Positions 1-9,700 of a stretch of DNA of 64,000 nt are shown piece after piece. The first letter of the stretch is position 1; every line of letters starts with the position of its first letter. The stretch comes from Rhodanobacter sp. C05 (GTDB lineage: Bacteria > Pseudomonadota > Gammaproteobacteria > Xanthomonadales > Rhodanobacteraceae), in contig NZ_MUNQ01000009.1 of the NCBI RefSeq assembly GCF_002001165.1, positions 62,001 through 126,000 of the forward strand, in the 5' to 3' direction. Position numbers and translations under genes: made by a program. The notes beneath the pieces were generated by a model that saw only the letters and a list, made by a program, of their open reading frames with translations, was not told the DNA's origin and did no database searches.

Positions 1-1
1 C

Positions 2-3000
2 CCGTTGCAATTGCCCTTGCACGGCACCCGATTGATCGAAGCCAGCGCCGGTACCGGCAAGACCTGGACGATCGCCGCGCTGTACCTTCGCCTGGTGCTC
101 GGCCACGGCGAGAACGCCACCCCGCTGCTGCCGCCGCAGGTATTGGTGATGACCTTCACCAAGGCCGCCACCGCCGAATTACGCGAGCGCATCCGTACCC
201 GCCTGGACAAGGCGGCAGCGGCGTTCCGCGGTCATGGCCCCGCCGACGATTTTCTTGCTGCCCTGGTCGCAGCCTATCCCGACTTGAATGCTCGCGCCCG
301 CGCCGCGCGCCAACTGGAGCTGGCCGCGCAATGGATGGATGAGGCCGCCGTGCACACCATCCATGGCTGGTGCCAGCGCATGCTCAGCCAGCATGCGTTC
401 GACAGCGGGCATGCGTTCGTGCAGAACGCCACCAGCGACGAAAGCGAGTTGCTGGCTGAGGCCGTACGCGACTACTGGCGCCGGCAATTCTTCACGCTCG
501 ATCGCAATGATGCCGAACTGATCACGCGGCTGTGGGCGAACCCGCGCAAGTTGCAGCAGGATGTGCGCTCCCTGCTGCGCCAGCCACTGGAAAACCTGCG
601 ATTGGATGGCCATACGCTGCCGGTCATCACGGATCTTCAGGCGACAATCGCAGCCACGCTGACACCCTTGCGCGAGGCTCGGCAACATGCCCGCGCGCTG
701 TGGCTCGCCGATGCCGATGCGATCGCAGCGTTGCTCGACACTGCGATACAGGCGAAGGCGCTCAGCGGTGCCACCTACAAGCCGGCACACTTTCCCGATG
801 ACATGATGGCGCTGCGTCAGTGGGCAGCCAGCGGCACCGCGTGCGACGAAAAGATCCTGCAACGCTATGCACAGCGCAAGCTCACCACCGCGACCAACAA
901 GAACGGGATCACGCCGGAGCATCCTGCATTCACGGCAATTGATCGGCTGCTCGATGCGCAGCATGCCAGCGAGACACTCAAGCCGCTGATTCTCGCCCAT
1001 GCCGTGCCGTGGATCGCCGGCCAGCTGGAGGCCACCAAGCAGCGCCTGGCCCAGCTCGGTTTCGACGACATGCTCAAACGCCTCGACCAGGCCCTGCACG
1101 GCCGCCGTGGTGCCCAGCTGGCGCAGACTATCGCCAGCCAGTATCCGGTCGCGCTGATCGACGAATTCCAGGACACCGACCCGCTGCAGTGGCGCATCTT
1201 CCAGCGCATCTACGGCGAGCGGAGCGAGACCGGCCTGCTGCTGATCGGCGATCCCAAGCAGGCGATCTACGGCTTCCGTGGTGCCGACATCCACACCTAT
1301 CTGCGTGCGCGTGGCAGCGCCGTCCAGCCGACCTGGACACTCGACACCAATTACCGTTCCACCCAGTCGATGGTGGATGCAGTCAATCGTGTGTTCGGGT
1401 TTGCCGAGCAGCATCCGCAAGGCGCCTTCCTGTTCGGCAAGGGTAATCAGGGACTGCCATTCCTGCCGGTGCACGCGAAAGGCCGCAAGGAACACCTGCA
1501 GCTGCATGGCCAATCCATGCCTGCGCTGCGGCTGGCGGTGACACCGGACGCCACCCCGATCAGCAAGAGTGCCTATCGCAAGATGATGGCCGAACATGCC
1601 GCGGCGACCCTGGTGCAATGGCTCGACGCAGCCGGCCACGGCGACTGCGGTTTCGTGACCGCGGATGGCCTGTTCACCGCGCTGGTGCCCGGTGACATTG
1701 CGATCCTGGTGCGTACCGGCAGCGAGGCCAGCGAGATGCGCAATGCGCTGCAGTCACGCGGGCTGGCCAGCGTCTACCTGTCCGATCGCGACTCGGTCTA
1801 TGCCTCGCCCGAGGCACGCGACCTGCTGCTGTGGCTGCACGCCTGCGCCGAACCCGGCTCCGATCGCGCGATGCGCGCCGCGCTGGCCACGCCGACGCTG
1901 AGCCGGGACTATGCCGAGCTCGACCGGCTCAACCTGGACGAATCGTACTGGGAGCATTGCGGCGACCGCTTCCGTCAACTGCACGATGGCTGGCTGCGTC
2001 ATGGCGTGCTGGCCATGCTGCACGACCTGCTGCACCTGTTCGACCTGCCGGCGCAGTTGCTGACCCGTGCCGATGGCGAGCGGGCGCTGACCAACCTGCT
2101 GCATCTGGCCGAACTGTTGCAGCAGGCAGCCACGACGCTGGACGGCGAACACGCCCTGATCCGTCACCTCGCCGCACAGATCGACCTGACCGATGACCAC
2201 CAGGCCGACACCGCCGACGAGAAGATCGTGCGATTGGAAAGCGAGTCTGCCCTGATCAAGGTGGTGACCATCCACAAGTCGAAGGGATTGGAATATCCGC
2301 TGGTGCTGCTGCCCTTCGTGTGCGGCCTGCGCGAGCTGAAGCAGGACGACAGCTTTGTCTGGCATGACGATGACACCCAACCGGCGCTGGATCTGCGGCC
2401 TTCCCACGCGGCCTTGGAGCAGGCCGATCGCGAACGCCTGCAGGAGGATCTGCGCCTGCTATACGTCGCGCTGACCCGCGCCCAGCATGCCTGCTGGCTG
2501 GGCGTCGCCAATCTCAAGGACGGCCAGAAGAAGGCCTCGGGATTGCACAAGTCCGCATTCGGTTATGTGCTGTCCGGTGGCGAGCCGATCGAAGAATCGG
2601 CATTTTCCGAACGACTCGATCTGTTGCAGTACGGCCATCCAGACATCCATATCGAATCGCTGCCAACCGATGCCGACACCCGACGTTACCGGCCCACTAT
2701 CACGATCCTTCCCGCCCGACCGGCGCGCGATTACCACGGCGAACCGATCGAGCCGTGGTGGATCGCCAGCTACAGCGCACTGAAAGTCGCCGAGGCTGAA
2801 TCCAGCACACGCCCGCATGCGCCGGAAACCGCGCAGCAAGACGTGCTGGCTGAAGCCAGCGTCGAACGACCGGACCATTCCACGCCGACCGGCCTCGACC
2901 TCAGCCTGAGCATCCACAACTTCCCGCGTGGCGCCGAGCCCGGCACCTTCCTGCATGGTCTGCTGGAATGGGTAGCCGATGAAGGCTTCGCCAACTGCAC

Positions 3001-3658
3001 TCACGCAACGCCCGAACTGGAAAGCCTGATCGCCCGACGCTGCCAGCGCCGCGGCTGGCAAGCATGGATCAATCCGCTGGCGGCATGGCTGCCAGCCTTC
3101 CTGGGCACGCCACTGCGCTTGCCTGACGGCGGTCACATGGCGTTGGCCGCACTGACCGATGCGAACGCCTATCGTGCCGAGCTGGAGTTCTGGTTCGAGG
3201 CGCATCGCGTGGACACGCTCGCGCTGGATCGGCTGATAACGGCGCACACGCTGGAAGCACGCCCGCGGCCGGCGCTGTTGCCCGATCGTCTCAACGGCAT
3301 GCTCAAGGGTTTCATCGACCTGATCGCCGAGCACGACGGCCGCTACTTCATCGTCGACTACAAATCCAACTGGCTCGGTGCCGAAGCCTCCGACTACAGC
3401 ACTGAGGCGATGCGCGACTCGGTACTGCACAGCCGCTACGAACTGCAATACGCGATCTACACGCTGGCGCTGCACCGGCAACTGCGCGCGCGCCTTCCGG
3501 ATTACCGCTATGAACAGCACATCGGCGGCGTGCTCTATCTCTACCTGCGCGGAGTCGATGGCGACGGTCACGGCGTGCACAGCGAGCGCTTGCCGTACGC
3601 GCTGATCGACGCGATGGACCGGTTGTTCGCCCAGGGAGGGTCGCCTGATGTCGCATGA
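2..3658 (+). CDS. recB: RecBCD exonuclease V subunit RecB (5' end outside window)
   Basis: RecB is the 3'-5' helicase and nuclease subunit of RecBCD, which resects double-strand ends and loads RecA. The visible reading frame is open from the first bases, so the start codon lies just before the window; the TTG at position 5 is probably internal. The UvrD-type Walker A (EASAGTGKT) lies at about residues 12-20 of the visible part. Helicase motif II is DEFQDTD at about residue 384. Near residue 1117 the C-terminal nuclease domain shows the GFIDL and VDYKSN metal and lysine residues of the RecB nuclease fold. About 1217 residues are visible, close to the full family length. The stop overlaps the recD start by 11 bases, implying translational coupling. 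recC is expected upstream. Confidence 0.97.
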   Translation, partial: PLQLPLHGTRLIEASAGTGKTWTIAALYLRLVLGHGENATPLLPPQVLVMTFTKAATAELRERIRTRLDKAAAAFRGHGPADDFLAALVAAYPDLNARARAARQLELAAQWMDEAAVHTIHGWCQRMLSQHAFDSGHAFVQNATSDESELLAEAVRDYWRRQFFTLDRNDAELITRLWANPRKLQQDVRSLLRQPLENLRLDGHTLPVITDLQATIAATLTPLREARQHARALWLADADAIAALLDTAIQAKALSGATYKPAHFPDDMMALRQWAASGTACDEKILQRYAQRKLTTATNKNGITPEHPAFTAIDRLLDAQHASETLKPLILAHAVPWIAGQLEATKQRLAQLGFDDMLKRLDQALHGRRGAQLAQTIASQYPVALIDEFQDTDPLQWRIFQRIYGERSETGLLLIGDPKQAIYGFRGADIHTYLRARGSAVQPTWTLDTNYRSTQSMVDAVNRVFGFAEQHPQGAFLFGKGNQGLPFLPVHAKGRKEHLQLHGQSMPALRLAVTPDATPISKSAYRKMMAEHAAATLVQWLDAAGHGDCGFVTADGLFTALVPGDIAILVRTGSEASEMRNALQSRGLASVYLSDRDSVYASPEARDLLLWLHACAEPGSDRAMRAALATPTLSRDYAELDRLNLDESYWEHCGDRFRQLHDGWLRHGVLAMLHDLLHLFDLPAQLLTRADGERALTNLLHLAELLQQAATTLDGEHALIRHLAAQIDLTDDHQADTADEKIVRLESESALIKVVTIHKSKGLEYPLVLLPFVCGLRELKQDDSFVWHDDDTQPALDLRPSHAALEQADRERLQEDLRLLYVALTRAQHACWLGVANLKDGQKKASGLHKSAFGYVLSGGEPIEESAFSERLDLLQYGHPDIHIESLPTDADTRRYRPTITILPARPARDYHGEPIEPWWIASYSALKVAEAESSTRPHAPETAQQDVLAEASVERPDHSTPTGLDLSLSIHNFPRGAEPGTFLHGLLEWVADEGFANCTHATPELESLIARRCQRRGWQAWINPLAAWLPAFLGTPLRLPDGGHMALAALTDANAYRAELEFWFEAHRVDTLALDRLITAHTLEARPRPALLPDRLNGMLKGFIDLIAEHDGRYFIVDYKSNWLGAEASDYSTEAMRDSVLHSRYELQYAIYTLALHRQLRARLPDYRYEQHIGGVLYLYLRGVDGDGHGVHSERLPYALIDAMDRLFAQGGSPDVA

Positions 3659-5636
3659 TGCCTTGTTCGAACTGCTCGATCAGGCCGTCGCGACGCTGCG
3701 ACTGCGACCGCTGGATATCGCGCTGGCGCGCTTCCTCGCCGAACGCGATCGCGATGCCGCACCGGGCTTGCTGTGGCTGGGCGCCCTGCTCAGTCGTCAA
3801 CTCGCCGATGGCCACCTCTGCCTCGACCTTGAGGCATTGTCGGCACTCGCCGACGAACAGGACTGGCCGCCCGGCTGGCGACCGTTGTTGCGCGCGACCA
3901 CCGAAAACCCGGCAGCACTGTCTCGCTCGCCGCTGGTCGCCGATGGCCACAGCGGCTATCCGGCTAGCGCACCGCTGGTACTCGACGGCACGCGACTGTA
4001 TCTGCGCCGCTACTGGAATCACGAACGTCAGGTGGCCGCCGCGATCCGCGCACGCCTGGCCCAACCGCAAGCCATGCCCGAACAACTCGCCGACGAACTC
4101 ACACGACTGTTTCCCGCGCACGCCGACAAAACACCTGACTGGCCGAAGATCGCCTGCGCGCTGGCGGCACGTGGCACATTCACGGTGATCACCGGCGGCC
4201 CCGGCACCGGCAAGACCACCACCGTGGTGCGCCTGCTTGGCCTGCTGCAGACACTGCAACTGCGCCAGCATGCACGTCCCTTGCGGATCCGGCTGGCCGC
4301 CCCCACCGGCAAGGCCGCGGCGCGCCTGAACGCATCGATTGCCGCGCAGATCGCCCAGCTCGACGTGGACGACGCGACCCGCGCCGCGATTCCCGCCGAG
4401 GTCGTCACCCTGCATCGCCTGCTCGGCGCGCGGCCGGATACCCGTCGTTTCCGCCACGACCGCGGCAATCCGCTGCATCTGGATCTGCTGGTGGTCGACG
4501 AGGCCTCGATGATCGACCTGGAAATGATGTCCGCCGTACTCGCCGCGCTGCCCCCAACGGCGCGGCTGATCCTGCTCGGCGACAAGGATCAACTCTCCTC
4601 GGTGGAAGCCGGTGCCGTACTCGGCGACCTGTGCCGCCGCGCCGAGGCAGGCCATTACAGCGCGGCCACGGCCGACTGGCTGCACGAAACCACCGGCTCC
4701 GACATTCGTGCCTTCGTCTGCGATGACGCGCAGCCGCTGGATCAGCAATTGGCGATGCTGCGGCACAGCCATCGCTTCGGCGACAGCAGCGGCATTGGCC
4801 AACTCGCGCGCGCCGTGAACGCCGGCGACACTGACCGCGTGCATGCGCTGCTGGCCGCGCCGTCAACCGACCTCGCCTGGCTGCCCATCAGCCAACACAA
4901 GCAACTGGCCGAGCTGGCCATCGATGGTGGCGACGCGCATCTTTCGGTCAATGACGGCAGCACGATCCATCACGAGCGAGCCGTCGGCTATCGCCACTAT
5001 CTGGAACTGCTGCGACGCGAACGCCCTGCTTCCGCCATCGATGCCGCCGCGCATGACCACTGGGCACGCGACGTGCTGCAGGCGTTCAACCGCTTCCAGT
5101 TGTTGTGCGCATTGCGCCAGGGGCCACACGGCGTGGAAGGGCTCAACGAGCTGATCGCCGATGCGCTGCATGCGCAGGGACTGATCGAGAGCAGCCACGG
5201 TTGGTACGAGGGGCGCCCCATCATGCTCACCCGCAACGACTACAGCCTCGGTCTGGCCAATGGCGATGTCGGCATTTGCCTGCGCAAGCCGGACGAGCGT
5301 GGCCACTTGCGTCTGTCGGTGGCGTTTCTCGCCAGCGCCACGGCTGACTCGACCAGCAGCACGCGCATTCGCCATGTCGTGCCCGCACGCCTCGGCGAAG
5401 TCGCCACCGTCTACGCGATGACCGTACACAAATCGCAGGGTTCGGAGTTCGAGCACACCGCGCTGGTACTGCCTACCGAAACCAGCAACGTGCTGACCCG
5501 CGAACTGCTCTACACCGGCATCACCCGCGCCCGGCGCTGGTTCAGCCTGATCGGCAGCGAAGCCATCGTCGATCTCGCCACCCGCCAGCGCACCCGCCGT
5601 TACTCGGGGTTGGCCGAACGGCTATCCACCGATTGA
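3648..5636 (+). CDS. recD: RecBCD exonuclease V subunit RecD
   Basis: RecD is the 5'-3' helicase subunit of RecBCD (SF1B). The protein has 662 residues. A weakly conserved N-terminal domain is followed by Walker A (GGPGTGKTTT, near residue 183), Walker B-type VVDEASMIDL (near 283), and the C-terminal helicase motif TVHKSQGSEFEH (near 590) followed by the GITRARRW arginine motif. The start ATG at 3648 lies seven bases after a strong GGGAGGG-type ribosome site that is still inside recB, so it is translated from the recB message. Downstream, 5637-5750 holds no gene, and the next operon converges on it from the minus strand. Confidence 0.97.
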   Translation: MSHDALFELLDQAVATLRLRPLDIALARFLAERDRDAAPGLLWLGALLSRQLADGHLCLDLEALSALADEQDWPPGWRPLLRATTENPAALSRSPLVADGHSGYPASAPLVLDGTRLYLRRYWNHERQVAAAIRARLAQPQAMPEQLADELTRLFPAHADKTPDWPKIACALAARGTFTVITGGPGTGKTTTVVRLLGLLQTLQLRQHARPLRIRLAAPTGKAAARLNASIAAQIAQLDVDDATRAAIPAEVVTLHRLLGARPDTRRFRHDRGNPLHLDLLVVDEASMIDLEMMSAVLAALPPTARLILLGDKDQLSSVEAGAVLGDLCRRAEAGHYSAATADWLHETTGSDIRAFVCDDAQPLDQQLAMLRHSHRFGDSSGIGQLARAVNAGDTDRVHALLAAPSTDLAWLPISQHKQLAELAIDGGDAHLSVNDGSTIHHERAVGYRHYLELLRRERPASAIDAAAHDHWARDVLQAFNRFQLLCALRQGPHGVEGLNELIADALHAQGLIESSHGWYEGRPIMLTRNDYSLGLANGDVGICLRKPDERGHLRLSVAFLASATADSTSSTRIRHVVPARLGEVATVYAMTVHKSQGSEFEHTALVLPTETSNVLTRELLYTGITRARRWFSLIGSEAIVDLATRQRTRRYSGLAERLSTD

Positions 5637-5750
5637 GATGTTCCATGAAAGCGCGCGCCACCGGCCTCCTGTGATCCTGGAGAGGTCCACATGGTGACCT
5701 ACAGCACCGTCAGATCTGTGTCCGCAGCGACAGCAGACTACCCGACACAA

Positions 5751-6332
5751 TCAAGTCGGTGAGCAGGACTCGCCCGCCCCGACCGTCGATGTCTGCACGC
5801 TACCCGATGCATTCACGCCCAACGCATTACCAGGCACCGCCGTAGTACTGATGCCGGTGCCGTTCGTGCCATCACGATGGCAGGCCACGAATTTCAGCGT
5901 GGACCCATTGGGATTGAGCTGGCCTTGCTGACCGAACGTGATGACCGTGTTGCCCAAATACTGAACCGATATGCCCGGCTGTGCGGGGATGGCGCGCAAC
6001 AAGATCGACGACTCGTCATACGCCTTGTTGGCCGAGGCTGTCCCCGCTGGATAGGTATAGACGATCCAGCCCGGATCGAAAGCCTGCCCGCCCGGCGTGC
6101 ACGAATCACCCGTGCTGCTAGGGCACATCGACACCAGCTGTCCGCGCGTAATCGCCTCGGTACGGGCATACGCCAAACTCGCCAGTAGCGCGTTGCTGGT
6201 TGAGCTGACCTGATTGCGGTGGATCACGTCGCGAAAGCTGGGCACGGCAATCGCCAGCAGGATCGCTGCGACGGTGATCGTGATCATCAGTTCGAGCAGG
6301 CTGAAACCATGTTGGCGGGTCAACCGATTCAT
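5751..6332 (-). CDS. fimT: FimT/FimU-type minor pseudopilin (GspH family), operon copy 1
   Basis: This is a minor pilin of the type IV pilus, inserted in the inner membrane and processed by the prepilin peptidase PilD. The start chosen (ATG at 6332) gives MNRLTRQHGF followed by the class III prepilin signature, with cleavage after Gly, Phe at mature +1, Glu at +5 and a hydrophobic N-terminal helix. The 193-residue protein then shows the GspH/FimT fold region (FRDVIHRNQ, ASLAYARTEAITRGQ). A longer reading frame exists upstream but would bury the leader peptide. It is the last gene of copy 1 of the pilV-W-X-Y1-E-fimT operon and follows pilE by five bases. I do not see the GRxR motif reported for DNA-binding FimT, so a role in priming/assembly is more likely than DNA uptake. 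Confidence 0.9.
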   Translation of the reverse strand: MNRLTRQHGFSLLELMITITVAAILLAIAVPSFRDVIHRNQVSSTSNALLASLAYARTEAITRGQLVSMCPSSTGDSCTPGGQAFDPGWIVYTYPAGTASANKAYDESSILLRAIPAQPGISVQYLGNTVITFGQQGQLNPNGSTLKFVACHRDGTNGTGISTTAVPGNALGVNASGSVQTSTVGAGESCSPT

Positions 6333-6337
6333 GGCCC

Positions 6338-6799
6338 TCACCAGCAATGGCCGTTGGTGTTGAAGTTGGCATCGCTTGCCGCTGGCAATTTGACTCCGGC
6401 ATTGCTGATCGACAGCGCGCTGCACGCATCCCTGGCCTGTGCACCTATCGGTGTCGCTGTCGCGACAAACACAGCGGAACTGTTGCCTGCCGGATCCGCC
6501 TCTACCTGGATCTGTGCCGAGTAATAGCCCTTTTCCGATATCGCCGGATTGGCATAGCCGAGTCCCGGTGTGCCACTGAGCGATCCGTATTGATTGTTCG
6601 TCGCGTAGTAGCGCTCCTGTGCATTGGCAATCTGCAACAGCAGCTGCTGGCCATCCGGCCGACGGGCGCGATACGCATAGCGTCCATAGGCCGGAATCGC
6701 GATGGCTGCCAATACCGCAATGATCACCACCACGATCATCAGTTCGATCATGGTGAAACCGCGCTGCCCGCTCACCGGGTTCCCATGGTCGTCAATCAT
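6338..6799 (-). CDS. pilE: PilE-type minor pilin, operon copy 1
   Basis: PilE is a type IV minor pilin that sits in the tip/priming complex with PilV, PilW, PilX and PilY1. The 153 residues begin with a short leader (MIDDHGNPVSGQRG), then FTMIELMIVVVIIAVLAAIAIP, giving Glu5 of the mature pilin and the conserved N-terminal helix. A C-terminal disulphide loop is expected between Cys in ARDACSAL and the Cys of the final HCW. The ribosome site GGGAG lies seven to eight bases before ATG at 6799. The start overlaps the pilY1 stop by eight bases. The paralogue at 14743-15180 shares the ARRPDGQ...ANAQ/EERYYATNN block and the SEKGYY motif. Confidence 0.93.
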   Translation of the reverse strand: MIDDHGNPVSGQRGFTMIELMIVVVIIAVLAAIAIPAYGRYAYRARRPDGQQLLLQIANAQERYYATNNQYGSLSGTPGLGYANPAISEKGYYSAQIQVEADPAGNSSAVFVATATPIGAQARDACSALSISNAGVKLPAASDANFNTNGHCW

Positions 6800-9700
6800 T
6801 GTTCAGCTCCCGCCATGAGCGACGACGCCAGACAGCATCGTTGATGTTGAGCGCCGAGCCACTGCCGGACAACTTCAATCCCGGGATCAGCACGGTGCCA
6901 CCGCCAATCGTCGTCACCAACGGGACGGAACCCGTGGTGCGCGGATTGTTGACGCGACCACCAACCACCGAGGTATCTCCGGCTCCTGTGCCTCCCCAAC
7001 CCGTCACGGCCGGACCGCTCAGGCCACCACCCGATCCGCCTGTGGCCGCGTTCACCGCCATGACCGCACCCTGGATGCTCGCGTCACACGGATCGTTGGT
7101 ACCAGGAATCAGGGTCTGGATGACCACACGCCCGGTATCGAACAGCGCACCTGGCGTGACCACCACGCGTTCACCCGCCGAGGATGTGCTCGGGCCCAGG
7201 TTGAAATACCAGCCCTTCTTGTCCATGCCCACCGGGTAGTTGGTGAGGCCGCGGGCAACTGTCTTGCCATCAGCCGCCGTCTTCTCACTCAACGTCTGCT
7301 GCACCAGATCCGATGGCGTGACGATCGAGCCCATGTCACGGATACCGTAGACCGCCTGCATCGCCGAACTGCCGCTGGTGTTGTCGCTGGCTCCCAGGTA
7401 TTTGCCGGTACCGAACACCGCGATGAACCTGTTGGTGGCCGGATCCCCGAACAGGCGCGGCATCGAGGTGATCGGCTGCTTGCCGACCAGTGCCGTGCCT
7501 GGCTGATAGGCCAGCGTGATCACCCAACTGGACGGATTGGCATCGCCGAGATCGAAGCGCCACAGGTTGCCGTCCAGATCGCCTGCAAACGCCACGTCAT
7601 CGATCTGGTCATCGTTGTAGTCACCCAGCACGGGTGTCGCCAGGCCATGGCTGACCACCGTACCGCTCGCGGCCGAATCGGAGGTCTTGATCTCGCGAAT
7701 CAGCTTGCCGGTCTGCGCGTCGACCACAAACAGCGAGCTGAAGGTATTCGCGGCAGCGGCCGGTGATGTGCAGTTGGCGGCAGTGAACGGCGCCTTGCTG
7801 CAATCCGGGAAATAACCAGCCGGTATCAAAACCGCCCACTTGCCGTTGTTCAGACGACCGATGTTTGGCTGGCCATACGTATAGCCCAGGTTGGATGGCT
7901 TGCCGCCGGCCACATTCGGCATGTCGGCATTGAACTCCCACAGTACCTTGCCGACGCCCATCGTCGTCGGATCGGTAATGTCCAGGGCATAGACACCACG
8001 TCCGCCAAGGCGCAGTCCACCGACGAGGATGGTGTGCCAGCCCTTCAAGGTTGCCACGGGCGAGGTGGTATCCGTGCGGAAGAACACATCACGGCTCACC
8101 GGCACGCCATCCACCGTCGGCATGAACTTGAAGTTGCTTCTCGTCGTGAGGTTGCCGAGATTCGCGTAGACCGAGCGTGGCACGTAGGCAAACAGCTCCT
8201 TGCCGGCACCGGCCGTGGGCTTGATCACGCTGAGCGACACGGACGTGTCCTCGTACTGGGATGCATCGAAGGCGTGCAGCATGCCGTCGTTCGCACCCAC
8301 GTAGACCACCGGCTTGCGCGTCAGGTGATCCTTCACGAAATACTCGTAGCTGTGGCACGTCGACGGCGAAGTCGTACCGCAATCCGCACTGTCCCCGTCC
8401 ACTGCGGTCCACTCGGGCGAATCTGTCGGCCAGGTATTGCGGTAGCCGCTGGACGGATAGGTCACATAGAGCGCCTGCGAGCCGATGATGGCTCCCAGCA
8501 GATGCGAACGCTGGCGGAAGGTGGTGCCCTCCCTGGAGCGATCACCGCGCAGATAGTCCACGCGTGTCTGACCAGTATCATTGGTGCCACTGTCGATACT
8601 GGCCGGTGAGCCGCTCAGCAAGGTCTGCCCGGCCGTATCCAGGTCGGTGAAGGTCTTGAATTCGACACCGCCGTCGAAGCCACCGTCAGCAGCTGCCTTC
8701 GCCGTGAAGATGGCTCGCCCGGATGGAGGCGTCCTGGTGGCATCGTCGAGAATTGCCCCTGCATCCCACGCTGCCGCCGTGCCGGTCGTGCCGTCCGTAT
8801 CCACGGCGACAGCCTGCAAGGTACCGGTCCAATCGGCCGAGCTGTAACCCGTACTGAAGCCAAGCGCACCAGGCACCAGTACCGAAGTGTTGACGGCACC
8901 GGTGGTGGCCGGCGCGCTGCGCGCACTGATATTGGTCAGGATCGAACTGAGTTGATCCACCAGATTTTGCGGATTACCGGCATTGAAGTAGGCGCCTCGG
9001 CTGTTGATGGCAGCGTGCCAGGTATCGTCGATGCCCTCTGCCGCATTGTTGGCAGGCGTCGTCCAGCCAGTATTGCCAGTGGAGTTTTTCTGTCCCTGCC
9101 GCAACGCACAGATGTCATTGCTCGCGTTCTTGACGCAATCCACATCCCCCGAATAGGTGAGTTTGCCCGGCACACCCAAGGTGACCATGTACTCGACCAT
9201 ATGCGGCCAGTTGGCGGGGTCGTTGTTCGGATTGAAATATTTCTCCAACGCAGTCGAAGTTGCTCCGCCCAGCACTCCTGTCGTGGTGTCGGGCATATAA
9301 GGAGGCACGACCTTGCCATTGGTTGGATCGTAGAGATCTGGGCGAAGGTTCGTTGCCCAGTAATTGAAGGCAATATTGGCCTGCGACGAAGTCAGTTTCG
9401 TACCCTGCACATTCCAGAACACCCGCGATTCGGCAGCGGTCACGCCGTACTTCGTGCCATCCGGCAACGTGAGTGCAGTCTGCGAGTCAGAAAATCCAGA
9501 TGGGAGTGTCGGGTTGTCTTCGTTCCAGTAACCATCCGTTACCAGCATGTGGAAATTCTGCCGGCAAACCAGTTCGCTGCCATCGGCGCCAGTCTTCTGC
9601 GGTGGATCCCAATACGGGTCATGCAAATCGCCGCTGCCACCGGTATTGCCAACTTTGGTAGCGCTGTTGTAACCGCGCTGGAAAAATTTGCCGGCACGAA

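Noticed and set aside
179..1639. Long minus-strand open frame antisense to recB
   Set aside because: Shadow of GC-rich coding DNA; the product has no domain and recB motifs are intact on the plus strand. Same for 2459-3580, 3348-4844 and others.
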